Made by a program: the position numbers and the translations under genes | Shown: one piece after another, positions 13,781-21,623 of the stretch | Layout of the letters: each line of letters opens with the position of its first letter | Numbering within the stretch: the stretch's first letter is position 1 | Origin: Paludibacteraceae bacterium | GTDB lineage: Bacteria > Bacteroidota > Bacteroidia > Bacteroidales > Paludibacteraceae | Assembly: GCA_017450605.1 (NCBI GenBank) | Contig: JAFSTG010000092.1 | Coordinates: 1-33,745, forward strand | Direction: 5' to 3' | Length of the DNA stretch: 33,745 bases | Notes under the pieces: generated by a model | Databases searched by the model: none | The model's input: only the letters and a program-made list of their open reading frames with translations | What the model was told of the DNA's origin: nothing

Positions 13781-14263
13781 TTACTTTGAACTTTTATCAG
13801 CCATTCCTCTCTGATGATTTAGGTGTGCGGCAGCGTGATGGCGGTGGTGCGAGCGTCGTTCTGCCTGCCATTTTTCATATTGTTCGTCAGAGAGGATGCC
13901 CTTTATTTTCTGTTCGAACTGTTTTCTTGCTTCATGCATTTGTTCGTTGGTGGGGCGTTGAGCATTGTTATCGGTTCTTGCCAATTCGCGTTTTTTTGCG
14001 CCATCGAGCAAGAGTGCATACACTTCATTGTATTGTTTATCAGTAAGTGTAAGAGTCGTCTTCATGCGGTCGGCCATGCGCTTGGCATGTTCCGATGCTG
14101 TGAGTTGACGCGCCTGCTTGCCTTCTTTTTGCATCTTACCCTCGGGACGTTTGCCACGTACACATTCTTTCTTGTCGCTATCTAACTTCTGTTGCACGGT
14201 TTGAGCAGAGAGACTCATTGCAAGTGCGAGACACATTGCCACGCTTAAAATACGAGTTTTCAT
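13781..14263 (-). CDS. Secreted Spy/DUF4890-like protein
   Basis: This 160-residue protein has a signal peptide (about 1-20, ending SLSAQ). The mature chain is highly charged and helical. It carries two LT/LS-x-x-Q-like segments (LTLTDKQYNEVYALLL around 71-86 and ILSDEQYEKWQAER around 122-135), as in Spy/CpxP-type periplasmic chaperones and the Bacteroidales DUF4890 family. The C-terminus is rich in His and Arg (RRSHHRHHAAAHLNHQRG), which could bind metal. No sigma or anti-sigma gene lies next to it. The upstream region lacks a consensus promoter but holds a GGCGG/CCGCC inverted repeat (14290-14314). Function is inferred from composition and the LTxxQ pattern only. Confidence 0.7.
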   Translation of the reverse strand: MKTRILSVAMCLALAMSLSAQTVQQKLDSDKKECVRGKRPEGKMQKEGKQARQLTASEHAKRMADRMKTTLTLTDKQYNEVYALLLDGAKKRELARTDNNAQRPTNEQMHEARKQFEQKIKGILSDEQYEKWQAERRSHHRHHAAAHLNHQRGMADKSSK

Positions 14264-14371
14264 AATTGTTCCCTTTCTTTTGTTTAGTAGGCGGAGGTGT
14301 CGTTATTACCCGCCGTTAGTGATTTATCTTTTCTATTAGAGCTCCGCATAAGAATAAACAAACTTCGTGCC

Positions 14372-14415
14372 AAAAAAATAAAGCAGCTGACAATCAGTAT
14401 TGTGTCGGCTGCTTT
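14372..14415 (-). terminator. Terminator of the padR-efflux operon
   Basis: AAAGCAGCTGACA (14380-14392) pairs with TGTCGGCTGCTTT (14403-14415), 13 bp with one G-U pair. On the minus strand it is followed by A and then seven Ts (A run 14372-14378). This is a strong intrinsic terminator 30 nt after the last gene of the operon. Confidence 0.88.
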
Positions 14416-14445
14416 GAATTGGAATATCGTTATGCTGACAGCTTT

Positions 14446-14637
14446 TTAAGCTTCTGCTTCTGGCATAATGACCATTAGAATGATGTAGAGTATGAGTCCG
14501 GGGAATGCTCCGGAAAAAAGTGTGCAAACGGCATACAATATTCTCAGAAGGGTTGCGTCTATGCCGAAGTATTCGGCTACGCCTGCACAAACTCCGGCAA
14601 GGAGTTTGTTTCTTGAACGGGTGAGTTTCTTTTCCAT
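14446..14637 (-). CDS. Stand-alone PspC-domain membrane protein
   Basis: This 63-residue protein is essentially one PspC domain: the basic start KKLTRSRNKLLAGVCAGVAEYFGIDATLLRILYAV is followed by a hydrophobic helix (LILYIILMVIMP). PspC proteins sit in the inner membrane and in Proteobacteria sense or counter envelope stress. It follows the TolC gene by 19 nt and precedes the operon terminator. A second PspC domain is fused into the big protein near the other end of the same operon (21620-23191). Partner and signal are unknown. Confidence 0.88.
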   Translation of the reverse strand: MEKKLTRSRNKLLAGVCAGVAEYFGIDATLLRILYAVCTLFSGAFPGLILYIILMVIMPEAEA

Positions 14638-14656
14638 AAGTGAAATAATAAAATTG

Positions 14657-15964
14657 TTATAATAATCCTTGATAGTATTTGAGAATCTTTAGTTTAAAGA
14701 TGAAGTCGTATTTGGCTTGAAGGTATTGTGAACTTGCTTGGACATAGCTGTTTTTTGCATTATTATACTCATAGGCTGAGGCTCTTCCTGCTTCGTATTT
14801 CTGCTGTGCATATCTAAGTGCTTCCTGAGCCGAGTTGACTGCTTTTTGTGCAGATAGTTTTTGAGCCTGTGCAGCGGTAGCGTTGTAGTATGCTTGGTCG
14901 ATTTCTTTTCTAAGAGTTTGTTTCGTGGATTCTATTTGCAGTTGCATGTTGTCGAGCATAATTTTTTGCCGGCTTACGTTGTTGGGTGTCTGCATGCGGT
15001 CGAAGATAGGAATGCTGAGATTTAGTCCGACTCGTGTAGAAAGGTTGTTGCCGAGTTGTGTGGCGAAGTCGTCGTTTGTACCTCCGTAGTTATGATAGTA
15101 ACCTGTGCCGAAACTTGCAGACGCTGAGAGAGAAGGTGAGTAGGCTGATTTGGCACCCCTAACGGCATTCTCTTGTGCTCTTATTTTTGCTTGGGCAGCT
15201 TTTATCTCCGGTCTGTTTTGCAACGCTAAGGCATATACCTCGTTGTTGGTAGGCAGTAGCGAGTCGTCGAGTTCGGCGGGCTCGGGAGTAACGATGTCGA
15301 ACGATTCAATAGGTTGATAGATGTTCATCGCCTGTGCGAGATTAAGAAGCGACAGCTGCAAGTTGTTGGCGGCTTGTGTTTTCGACAACTCTTCTCTTGC
15401 ATACTGTGCTTGCAGGGTGAAGAACTCGCCTTCGGCTAATCGTCCTTCATTAACGAGTTCGCGGCTTCTGTTGAGGCTGAAAAGTGTCGTTTGGAGTTGA
15501 GTGTCAGCCACGGCAAGCAGTTCTTTGTTGAGTAGTACTTGCAGATACATGGTTGATATGTTCATTCGGATATCGGCTTCTAACTTCTCTGTTTCTGCTT
15601 CGTTAGCCTGCATGGTGGCTCGGGCTTCGTCGATACGATACTTCATGCCGAGTCCGTCGAACAGCATGAGGTTAGCAGATACTCCGAACGAGGTGTTTGC
15701 CATGTTCTGTGTTATGGTAACGTTATCGGCACCTGTGGCTCGTCCGAACGACCATGATTGTCCGACATTGCCGCTCACTGACGGGAGCAGGTTCTGTTTC
15801 TGCTGGTTATATGCGAGTCGTTGTGTGGCATACTGGTTGCGCTGGGTTTGCAGACTGATATTGTTCTGCAGAGCGGAGTCGATACACTGACTGAGAGTGA
15901 ACGTATCTGCCGATAGTGGTCGAATAAATGCCGCGACGATAAGTGTGAATGCGAGTCGTTTCAT
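14657..15964 (-). CDS. TolC family outer membrane efflux protein
   Basis: This 435-residue outer membrane channel subunit has a signal peptide (about 1-19). It carries the two homologous TolC repeats, each rich in long coiled-coil helices and with FxLFDG/SIPIFD-type strand motifs (ANLMLFDG near 96-103; NLSIPIFDRM near 313-322), and the repeated start TLSQCIDSALQNN / EVYALALQNRPEI. It would form the outer membrane exit for the HlyD/MacB-like pump encoded just upstream in the same operon. It lies 9 nt after the symporter gene and 19 nt before the small PspC gene. Confidence 0.93.
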   Translation of the reverse strand: MKRLAFTLIVAAFIRPLSADTFTLSQCIDSALQNNISLQTQRNQYATQRLAYNQQKQNLLPSVSGNVGQSWSFGRATGADNVTITQNMANTSFGVSANLMLFDGLGMKYRIDEARATMQANEAETEKLEADIRMNISTMYLQVLLNKELLAVADTQLQTTLFSLNRSRELVNEGRLAEGEFFTLQAQYAREELSKTQAANNLQLSLLNLAQAMNIYQPIESFDIVTPEPAELDDSLLPTNNEVYALALQNRPEIKAAQAKIRAQENAVRGAKSAYSPSLSASASFGTGYYHNYGGTNDDFATQLGNNLSTRVGLNLSIPIFDRMQTPNNVSRQKIMLDNMQLQIESTKQTLRKEIDQAYYNATAAQAQKLSAQKAVNSAQEALRYAQQKYEAGRASAYEYNNAKNSYVQASSQYLQAKYDFIFKLKILKYYQGLL

Positions 15965-15973
15965 GTGGGTTTG

Positions 15974-17173
15974 TTATTTGTCGGATTTGATTAGCTTATT
16001 GATGATAATGGTTAAGATTGTGTTACCATTGACGTTGAGCAGTGTGCCGGGTATGTCAACAAGGGTAGAGATGACAATGAGCATTGCCACTAACTGCGGG
16101 TCTGCCCCGAGAACAGAGCAGATAAACAATTCTGCGGTGCCTGCTCCTGTAGGTATGGCTCCTACTATTATTGATGCGAGCATGCCAACACCAACAACGA
16201 GCAGTAGTGATTGCCATGTGGCTAAACTGCCACCGGTGATGAGAATGACGAAAGCCACCTTTACGGCGCAGCTTATTACCGACCCCTGCTTAAACAATTG
16301 TGTGCCGAGCGGTATGATAGTTTCTGCAACCGATTGGCTGCAGCCGAGATTTACACAAGCCTTGATATTAGAGGGTATGCATGCACTGCTTGACAGGGTA
16401 GAAACAGAGAGCAACGATGGCTGCACGGTATGTCGCCAATAGTCTTTGATGCCTACGCCTGATAGTGCGGCGCAGAGTGGATTGAGTAAGAAAAAGACAA
16501 TGGCAGCGATAACGAAATAAAGTCCGGTGGCTCTGCCATAGCCTGATACCAAGGTGGCGGCACTGACCGACATTATATCTGCAAAATAGCACCCGAGTCC
16601 GAGCGGAGCCAAAAGCATAAGGCAGTTAAGCATTTCCGCCATTAATTGGTTGCAGTAATCGAGGGCAGCCGTTATCTTGTTGTTGCGAAGTCGTGCGGCA
16701 GCCACACCGGTGAGTATAGCTATGATAATAAGCGGCAGGATGTGCCTGGTAGAAAACAGTTGAGAGAAGTCGCTCACCGAAAGTGCATCCACTGCCATGT
16801 TGGCGGTAGGCGATTGTTGTGCACCGTAGGTTTGTTGCAGAGTCGGCAACGAATGGTCGGAGCCGAGTGGCGGATAGGCGAGCATTGCCAAATAGGTGAG
16901 CACAGAGTAAAGTAACATAAGGACGATAACTACTATGGCTGTTGTTATTAGTGTTCGGCTAAGCGACGACTGTGCGGTGAGTTTGCTAACGGCAGCTGAA
17001 ACAGAGAAGAAAATCATCGGCACAATAATGACAAACATTATATTGATGAATATCTTTCCGATAGGTGCGAGACAGGTTGCGGCGGGTGGCCATAGGTAAC
17101 CTATCAGTCCGCCACCGATGATGCCGGCAAGCAGGAGAATGGATGATTTATAGTTTTGCCAGATGTTGTTCAT
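15974..17173 (-). CDS. Divergent DAACS (dicarboxylate/amino acid:cation symporter) family protein
   Basis: This 399-residue polytopic protein has the glutamate-transporter fold: eight or so transmembrane segments, the serine-rich hairpin-1 tip (STLSSSACIPSNI, 258-270) and hairpin 2 (AIPTGAGTAELF, 339-350). Key binding motifs are altered. NMDGT of transmembrane segment 7 is replaced by FKQGS (294-298). In segment 8, positions matching GltPh Asp390, Arg397 and Asp405 are Ser, Gly and Asn, while Asp394, Thr398 and Asn401 matches are kept (VDIPGTLLNVNGN, 372-384). So it is unlikely to take acidic amino acids by the usual three-Na+ mechanism. It sits inside an ABC efflux operon, 19 nt after the adaptor and 9 nt before TolC. 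Substrate is unknown. Confidence 0.85.
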   Translation of the reverse strand: MNNIWQNYKSSILLLAGIIGGGLIGYLWPPAATCLAPIGKIFINIMFVIIVPMIFFSVSAAVSKLTAQSSLSRTLITTAIVVIVLMLLYSVLTYLAMLAYPPLGSDHSLPTLQQTYGAQQSPTANMAVDALSVSDFSQLFSTRHILPLIIIAILTGVAAARLRNNKITAALDYCNQLMAEMLNCLMLLAPLGLGCYFADIMSVSAATLVSGYGRATGLYFVIAAIVFFLLNPLCAALSGVGIKDYWRHTVQPSLLSVSTLSSSACIPSNIKACVNLGCSQSVAETIIPLGTQLFKQGSVISCAVKVAFVILITGGSLATWQSLLLVVGVGMLASIIVGAIPTGAGTAELFICSVLGADPQLVAMLIVISTLVDIPGTLLNVNGNTILTIIINKLIKSDK

Positions 17174-17192
17174 GTGATATTCTCTCCCGGAA

Positions 17193-18287
17193 TTAGAAGC
17201 TTTTCTGGTTGCCTCGGAGCAGGTCGCCCTCTTGCAGTCCGCTGACGATTTCTAAGTTTATGCCATCCGACATTCCCACCTCGACTGCTTTGCGTTGGGT
17301 GGCTTGCGTGGTAGTGTCGGTAATGAGTTGTACGTAAGCGCTGTCTTTTGTCATTTCGACAACAGCTTCGGGTACGCTCAACACATCTTGTCGTGATAAC
17401 AGGATTATCTCGGCATTAGCGCTGTATCCCGAACGTACTTGTACGCTGTCGGGTATGCGTGCAGCGCCTTTAATTTCGAACATCATGGCTCCGTTGCTTT
17501 CTGTCCCTTTAGGAGCTATGTATTCGAGTGTGGCACTGAACCGTTGGTCGTTGAGTGCACCGATGAGAAGGTCCATCGGCATGCCCTCGTGCAACTTGCC
17601 AACTTCAGTTTCGTCCATCTTGCCAACAAAAAGCATATCTTTCATGTCGGCAACAGTGGCTATTGTTGTACCTTCGCTGAATGCACCGACACTCTGAACT
17701 GAGTTACCCACTTTAACAGGTATTTCGAGAATAGTGCCGTTGATATTAGAGCGAACGATGGTATTGCCCGACTCTTTGGCAGCGGCAGTAACACCCTCTT
17801 TGACTATAGAAAGGTTGTCGCGGGCGTTGCTGAGTTCTTCTTGTGCCTGAATATATTGGTATTCGGACTTGTCGTACTCCTCTTGAGCTATAACTTTTCG
17901 CAGGAAGAGCGTAGAGTCGCGCTGGAAGATATGTTTGACGTTTTTGAGATTATACTCAGCCAATCTAACTCGCGATTCCGCCGAATTGAGGGCTTGCGTT
18001 TCGGGCACTACTTTTATTTTGGCTATTGCCTCGCCGCTTTTTACCGATTGGCCTGCTTCTTTGTAAATTTCGGCTACTATGCCTTGAATCTGTGCTTTTA
18101 TAGCCACTTCATCCCGTGGCTCGAGTTTACCGGTAACGATAGTCCGTTTCTCAATATTACTGCGCTCAACGCGGACTGTATCGTAGAATACAGGCTTTGG
18201 CTGTTGGCGTTTCCAAAGAAACACAAAGGTGAACACTACTCCAGAGAGGAGCAAAATCACGATAATCCATTTAAAACTCTTTTTCAT
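17193..18287 (-). CDS. HlyD/MacA-type periplasmic adaptor of the ABC exporter
   Basis: This 364-residue membrane fusion protein is anchored by one N-terminal helix (about 7-25, no lipobox). It shows the split lipoyl domain (KAQIQGIVAEIYKEAGQSVKSGEAIAKI, about 64-91, and SNINGTILEIPVKVGNSV, about 181-198), a coiled-coil hairpin between them (about 105-170), and a beta-barrel and membrane-proximal domain after 200. It would link the MacB-like permeases in the inner membrane to the TolC-type channel. It lies 62 nt after the second permease gene and 19 nt before the symporter gene in the same operon. Confidence 0.92.
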   Translation of the reverse strand: MKKSFKWIIVILLLSGVVFTFVFLWKRQQPKPVFYDTVRVERSNIEKRTIVTGKLEPRDEVAIKAQIQGIVAEIYKEAGQSVKSGEAIAKIKVVPETQALNSAESRVRLAEYNLKNVKHIFQRDSTLFLRKVIAQEEYDKSEYQYIQAQEELSNARDNLSIVKEGVTAAAKESGNTIVRSNINGTILEIPVKVGNSVQSVGAFSEGTTIATVADMKDMLFVGKMDETEVGKLHEGMPMDLLIGALNDQRFSATLEYIAPKGTESNGAMMFEIKGAARIPDSVQVRSGYSANAEIILLSRQDVLSVPEAVVEMTKDSAYVQLITDTTTQATQRKAVEVGMSDGINLEIVSGLQEGDLLRGNQKSF

Positions 18288-18349
18288 TGCAATTGGGTGT
18301 ATGGTGTTTAGTTTGAAAGGTATTATATTTTTTCAATAGAAAATAAATA

Positions 18350-19588
18350 TTACTCTTCGCCAAGGGCTTCTATAGGTTTTATTTTCAGTGCTCGAAGTGC
18401 CGGAAGCAGTCCTGCTAAGATTCCTATAACTATTATTATAATCAAGCATGCGACAGCTACTGAGAAACTAACTTGCGGGTTTTTAAGAAAGGTGTCGGAA
18501 TGTGCCAATATGGGTTCGATGACGGCTATTACTCCAACTCCTGCCATTATCCCTGTTACCCCTGCCATAGCTGTAAGTACGGTACTCTCAGCAATAATCT
18601 GCCGTGCTATAATCCATGGTGAGGCTCCTATTGCTCGACGGATGCCTATCTCTTTTGTTCGTTCGCGGACGGTAACGAGCATGATATTACTTACACCAAC
18701 AGCGCCTGAGATGAGGGTGCCGAGTCCGATAAGCCAGACAAGAGCCGAAAGACCGATGCGCAGGTAGTTGATGGCATTAAATTCTTCTTCGGCATTGAAT
18801 CCCCAAAGGGCCTTGTCGTCGTCGGGTGCTATCTGGTGGCGTTGCCGTAGTACATCTTTTATGTCTTTCTCGATGGTTGAGACAGCGTAGTTAGGTTTGG
18901 CAACCGCCATTAGAATATGTATTTTTTCTCCGTAGTTATATGCTTTTTGTATGGTGGTGATAGGTGCTTGTACCATTTCGTCGGGGTCGCCGCCTATATA
19001 TACTGAGTTTTCGTTTTTCTTTCTTACACCAACGATGGTATATGGTATGCTTCCGCACATTATCTGTTTGCCCACAGGGTTGCCTCCGTAAGGAAATAGT
19101 TTCTGATAAACGGTAATTCCCAATACGCATACTTTGCGTTTCTCTTGCATATCTATGCTATTGATAAACCGTCCGTAGAGCAGTGGCGAGAGCATAACTT
19201 TGGTGTAATCGGCAGTAACTCCTACAAGCGAATATTCGCCGTGTTGTTCGCCGTAAGAAACCGTAGTATTGCGGTTGGCAAATACCATAGGAGAGAGACA
19301 TTCGACACCCTCAACTTGCGACTCGACAACACTCAAGTCGCTGAGCAGTATATCCCATTGCCTGCCTCTCTGGAAGCCTTTGTATGGTTTGCTTGTAAGT
19401 GTTGAGCCCATGGTGCATGAATTCATTGCAAACCCGCTTATATTAGAATAGATACCATTGGTGAGAGCATTACCCATTCCTATTAGTATCATAAGCATGA
19501 GCATACCCCAGAACACACCAAACGCAGTGAGAAGTGAACGCGAACGGTTCTTTGAGATGGTTTGCCATATTTCGTTGAAGAAATCCAT
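18350..19588 (-). CDS. MacB-like ABC transporter permease (second subunit)
   Basis: This 412-residue type VII ABC permease has one N-terminal transmembrane helix (about 18-40), a large periplasmic MacB_PCD domain (to about 280) and an FtsX domain with three C-terminal helices. The cytoplasmic loop carries the family motif SGAVGVSNIMLVTVRERTKE followed by IGIRRAIGASP. The end IKPIEALGEE is typical. Its closest relative in the window is the adjacent permease (19609-20883), with which it probably forms a heterodimer. Such exporters use ATP in the cytoplasm to move substrates through the adaptor and TolC. Substrate unknown. Confidence 0.92.
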   Translation of the reverse strand: MDFFNEIWQTISKNRSRSLLTAFGVFWGMLMLMILIGMGNALTNGIYSNISGFAMNSCTMGSTLTSKPYKGFQRGRQWDILLSDLSVVESQVEGVECLSPMVFANRNTTVSYGEQHGEYSLVGVTADYTKVMLSPLLYGRFINSIDMQEKRKVCVLGITVYQKLFPYGGNPVGKQIMCGSIPYTIVGVRKKNENSVYIGGDPDEMVQAPITTIQKAYNYGEKIHILMAVAKPNYAVSTIEKDIKDVLRQRHQIAPDDDKALWGFNAEEEFNAINYLRIGLSALVWLIGLGTLISGAVGVSNIMLVTVRERTKEIGIRRAIGASPWIIARQIIAESTVLTAMAGVTGIMAGVGVIAVIEPILAHSDTFLKNPQVSFSVAVACLIIIIVIGILAGLLPALRALKIKPIEALGEE

Positions 19589-19608
19589 GCGAGATAAGTT
19601 GATTTGTA

Positions 19609-20883
19609 TTATTTTTCGTAGTTGAGTGCCTCAATCGGTTTTATTTTCATGGCTCTGATAGCGGGTATTGCCCCGGCTATTATACCTACTGCAACGAGTA
19701 TTGTAGTGGCTATCACTACGACCGGAATATCGACAGTGGGGTTGCGGAATGGGAAGTCGGCTTCGGCAGGCAAAAATTTATTTATTATTTCCATTATTCC
19801 GATACCGATGAACATGCCTAAGTATCCGAAGAGCGCGGTGATGAGTATGCTTTCACCAACGACGGTGAGCAGTATGGTTCGTGGTGGCGCTCCTATGGCT
19901 TTGCGTATGCCGAACTCTTTTGTTCTTTCTCGCACGCTCACGAGCATTATATTACTTACACCCACGGCACCCGAGATGAGAGTGCATATACCGATAATGA
20001 GTACGAACAGTCGGATAGCAGACATCACCTTGCCCGTTTCTTCTATCCGTTCAGCCTGACTTCTGACCCAGATGGCACCACGGTCGTCGGGTGCAAACTG
20101 CATTGGGGGGGCGAGGAGTTGACGCAGTTCCCGTTCTAATGGTGATTCGGTGTCGCGGAATCGTGCAGGTCTGTCGGGGTCGATGATGGGTATTTGTTCT
20201 GTAAGCCGGCGGTTTGCTTCTTGGTTGACGGTAAGCGACATGGTGTTGATATGCTGGTCGGTAGCGAAAATTGACATACAAGTAGTGAGCGGGATATGGA
20301 CCGACGCACCTTCCCAGCGGTCGCCATTCTGACATATACCGACAACGAGGAACTGTATGCCACCGAGTTGCAGATATTTGCCTACAAGGTCGTTGCTGCC
20401 CAGCTCCTCGCATGTGCGTTTGTCAACGACGCATACCTTAGAGCGCTCTTTGTTGTCGAGGTCGTTGATGAAGCGTCCGTCAATTATTGTTTTGCGGTAG
20501 ATACTCTCGTAGTCGCCTTCAATACCAAGAAGTCTTACAGCTGAATATTGGCTGCCAAGATTAGCCGTTACATTTTTATTCACCACAGCCGAAAAGAGTT
20601 CTACAAAAGGTAACTGTTTTATAATATGTACCTCACGTGGAGTAAAGAACATGGATCGGTCTTTGGGCAGTCCGTTATATGGTTTGCTTGCCCAGCCTGC
20701 CCGAATATCTACGGCATTCCCTACCTTACTGCCGTAACTGTCTTGTATCCCGTTCTGCAGTCCGTTGCTGGCACCGAGCAGAACAACAAGGATGAAGATC
20801 CCCCATGCTACAGCAAAACCGGTCATCGCAGTTCGGAAGCGATTGTTAGAGATAGAAGACCATATTTCGGAAAGGATATTCAT
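19609..20883 (-). CDS. MacB-like ABC transporter permease (first subunit)
   Basis: This 424-residue permease has the same architecture as its neighbour: an N-terminal helix (about 18-40), a periplasmic MacB_PCD domain and three C-terminal helices in an FtsX domain. It keeps the shared motif SGAVGVSNIMLVSVRERTKE, then FGIRKAIGAPP, and ends IKPIEALNYEK. It lies 20 nt before the second permease gene. The periplasmic domain differs clearly from the paralogue's, consistent with an asymmetric pair. It follows the ATPase gene after a 74-nt spacer that contains an imperfect 21-bp tandem repeat. Confidence 0.92.
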   Translation of the reverse strand: MNILSEIWSSISNNRFRTAMTGFAVAWGIFILVVLLGASNGLQNGIQDSYGSKVGNAVDIRAGWASKPYNGLPKDRSMFFTPREVHIIKQLPFVELFSAVVNKNVTANLGSQYSAVRLLGIEGDYESIYRKTIIDGRFINDLDNKERSKVCVVDKRTCEELGSNDLVGKYLQLGGIQFLVVGICQNGDRWEGASVHIPLTTCMSIFATDQHINTMSLTVNQEANRRLTEQIPIIDPDRPARFRDTESPLERELRQLLAPPMQFAPDDRGAIWVRSQAERIEETGKVMSAIRLFVLIIGICTLISGAVGVSNIMLVSVRERTKEFGIRKAIGAPPRTILLTVVGESILITALFGYLGMFIGIGIMEIINKFLPAEADFPFRNPTVDIPVVVIATTILVAVGIIAGAIPAIRAMKIKPIEALNYEK

Positions 20884-20927
20884 GTGTGGGTGTTTTGGTG
20901 CCGGGACTTAGCCCTGCGAGCTTGATC

Positions 20928-20969
20928 TGTTGGTTGTTGGTTGCCTATTGTTGGTTGTTAGTTGAGTAT
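20928..20969. repeat. Imperfect 21-bp tandem repeat between ATPase and permease
   Basis: Copies at 20928-20948 and 20949-20969 differ at three positions and consist of TTGGTTG-type units. The second copy contains the stop codon of the ATPase gene (TAA, complement at 20958-20960). It looks like a local slippage duplication. Confidence 0.7.
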
Positions 20970-21623
20970 CAGTCCGTCTTTTATTCTAATAGTGCGGTTG
21001 GTAGCATCAGCAACTGATTGTTCGTGTGTTACTATTATGGTTGTTATGCCTTCGGCGTTTAGTTGCTTGAAGATATCCATTACTTCGACAGTCGTTTTCG
21101 AGTCGAGTGCTCCGGTAGGTTCGTCGGCGAGAAGGATAGTTGGTTTCGAGACGATGGCTCTTGCTATTGCTACACGCTGTTTTTGTCCGCCCGACATCTC
21201 GTTGGGCAAGTGGTCGGCCCATGCTGCGAGTCCCATGTGTTCGAGTTGTTCCATGGCAAGCCGGTTACGCTCTTTGCGCCCCACACCTTTATAGTAGAGT
21301 GGTAGTGCAACGTTTTCGAGAGCGGTTTTGAAATTAAGCAGATTGAACGACTGGAATACAAACCCGATGAATTGGTTGCGCAGGCGGGCAGCTTCTGTTT
21401 CTGACTGACTTTTTATAAGTCGGTCGGCAAGTCGGTATTCACCGCTATCGTAGGTGTCGAGTATTCCAAGTATATTGAGCAATGTTGACTTGCCGCTACC
21501 CGATGCTCCCATAATACTAACGAACTCTCCGTCATCGATATCGAGATTGATACCTTTTAGAACGTGTAGCTGGTTGGGTTGCCCGAGGTTATAGGACTTG
21601 TGTATGTTTCGAAGTTGTATCAT
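20958..21623 (-). CDS. ABC transporter ATP-binding protein (MacB/LolD type)
   Basis: This 221-residue ATPase is complete: Walker A GASGSGKST (39-47), Q-loop (FVFQSFN), signature MSGGQKQR (about 143-150), Walker B ILLADEPTGALD (about 163-174) and switch His in VTHEQ. The MacB/LolD subfamily is indicated by the TGALDSKT motif and the partner permeases. Its ATG overlaps the stop of the upstream PspC/GIN gene in an ATGA arrangement (21620-21623), so the two are likely translationally coupled. It would power the two MacB-like permeases that follow. Confidence 0.95.
   Translation of the reverse strand: MIQLRNIHKSYNLGQPNQLHVLKGINLDIDDGEFVSIMGASGSGKSTLLNILGILDTYDSGEYRLADRLIKSQSETEAARLRNQFIGFVFQSFNLLNFKTALENVALPLYYKGVGRKERNRLAMEQLEHMGLAAWADHLPNEMSGGQKQRVAIARAIVSKPTILLADEPTGALDSKTTVEVMDIFKQLNAEGITTIIVTHEQSVADATNRTIRIKDGLILN

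Noticed and set aside
20051-20413. Antisense frames opposite the MacB-like permease genes.
   Set aside because: No domain, signal or promoter supports them; the sense frames are clear conserved permeases.
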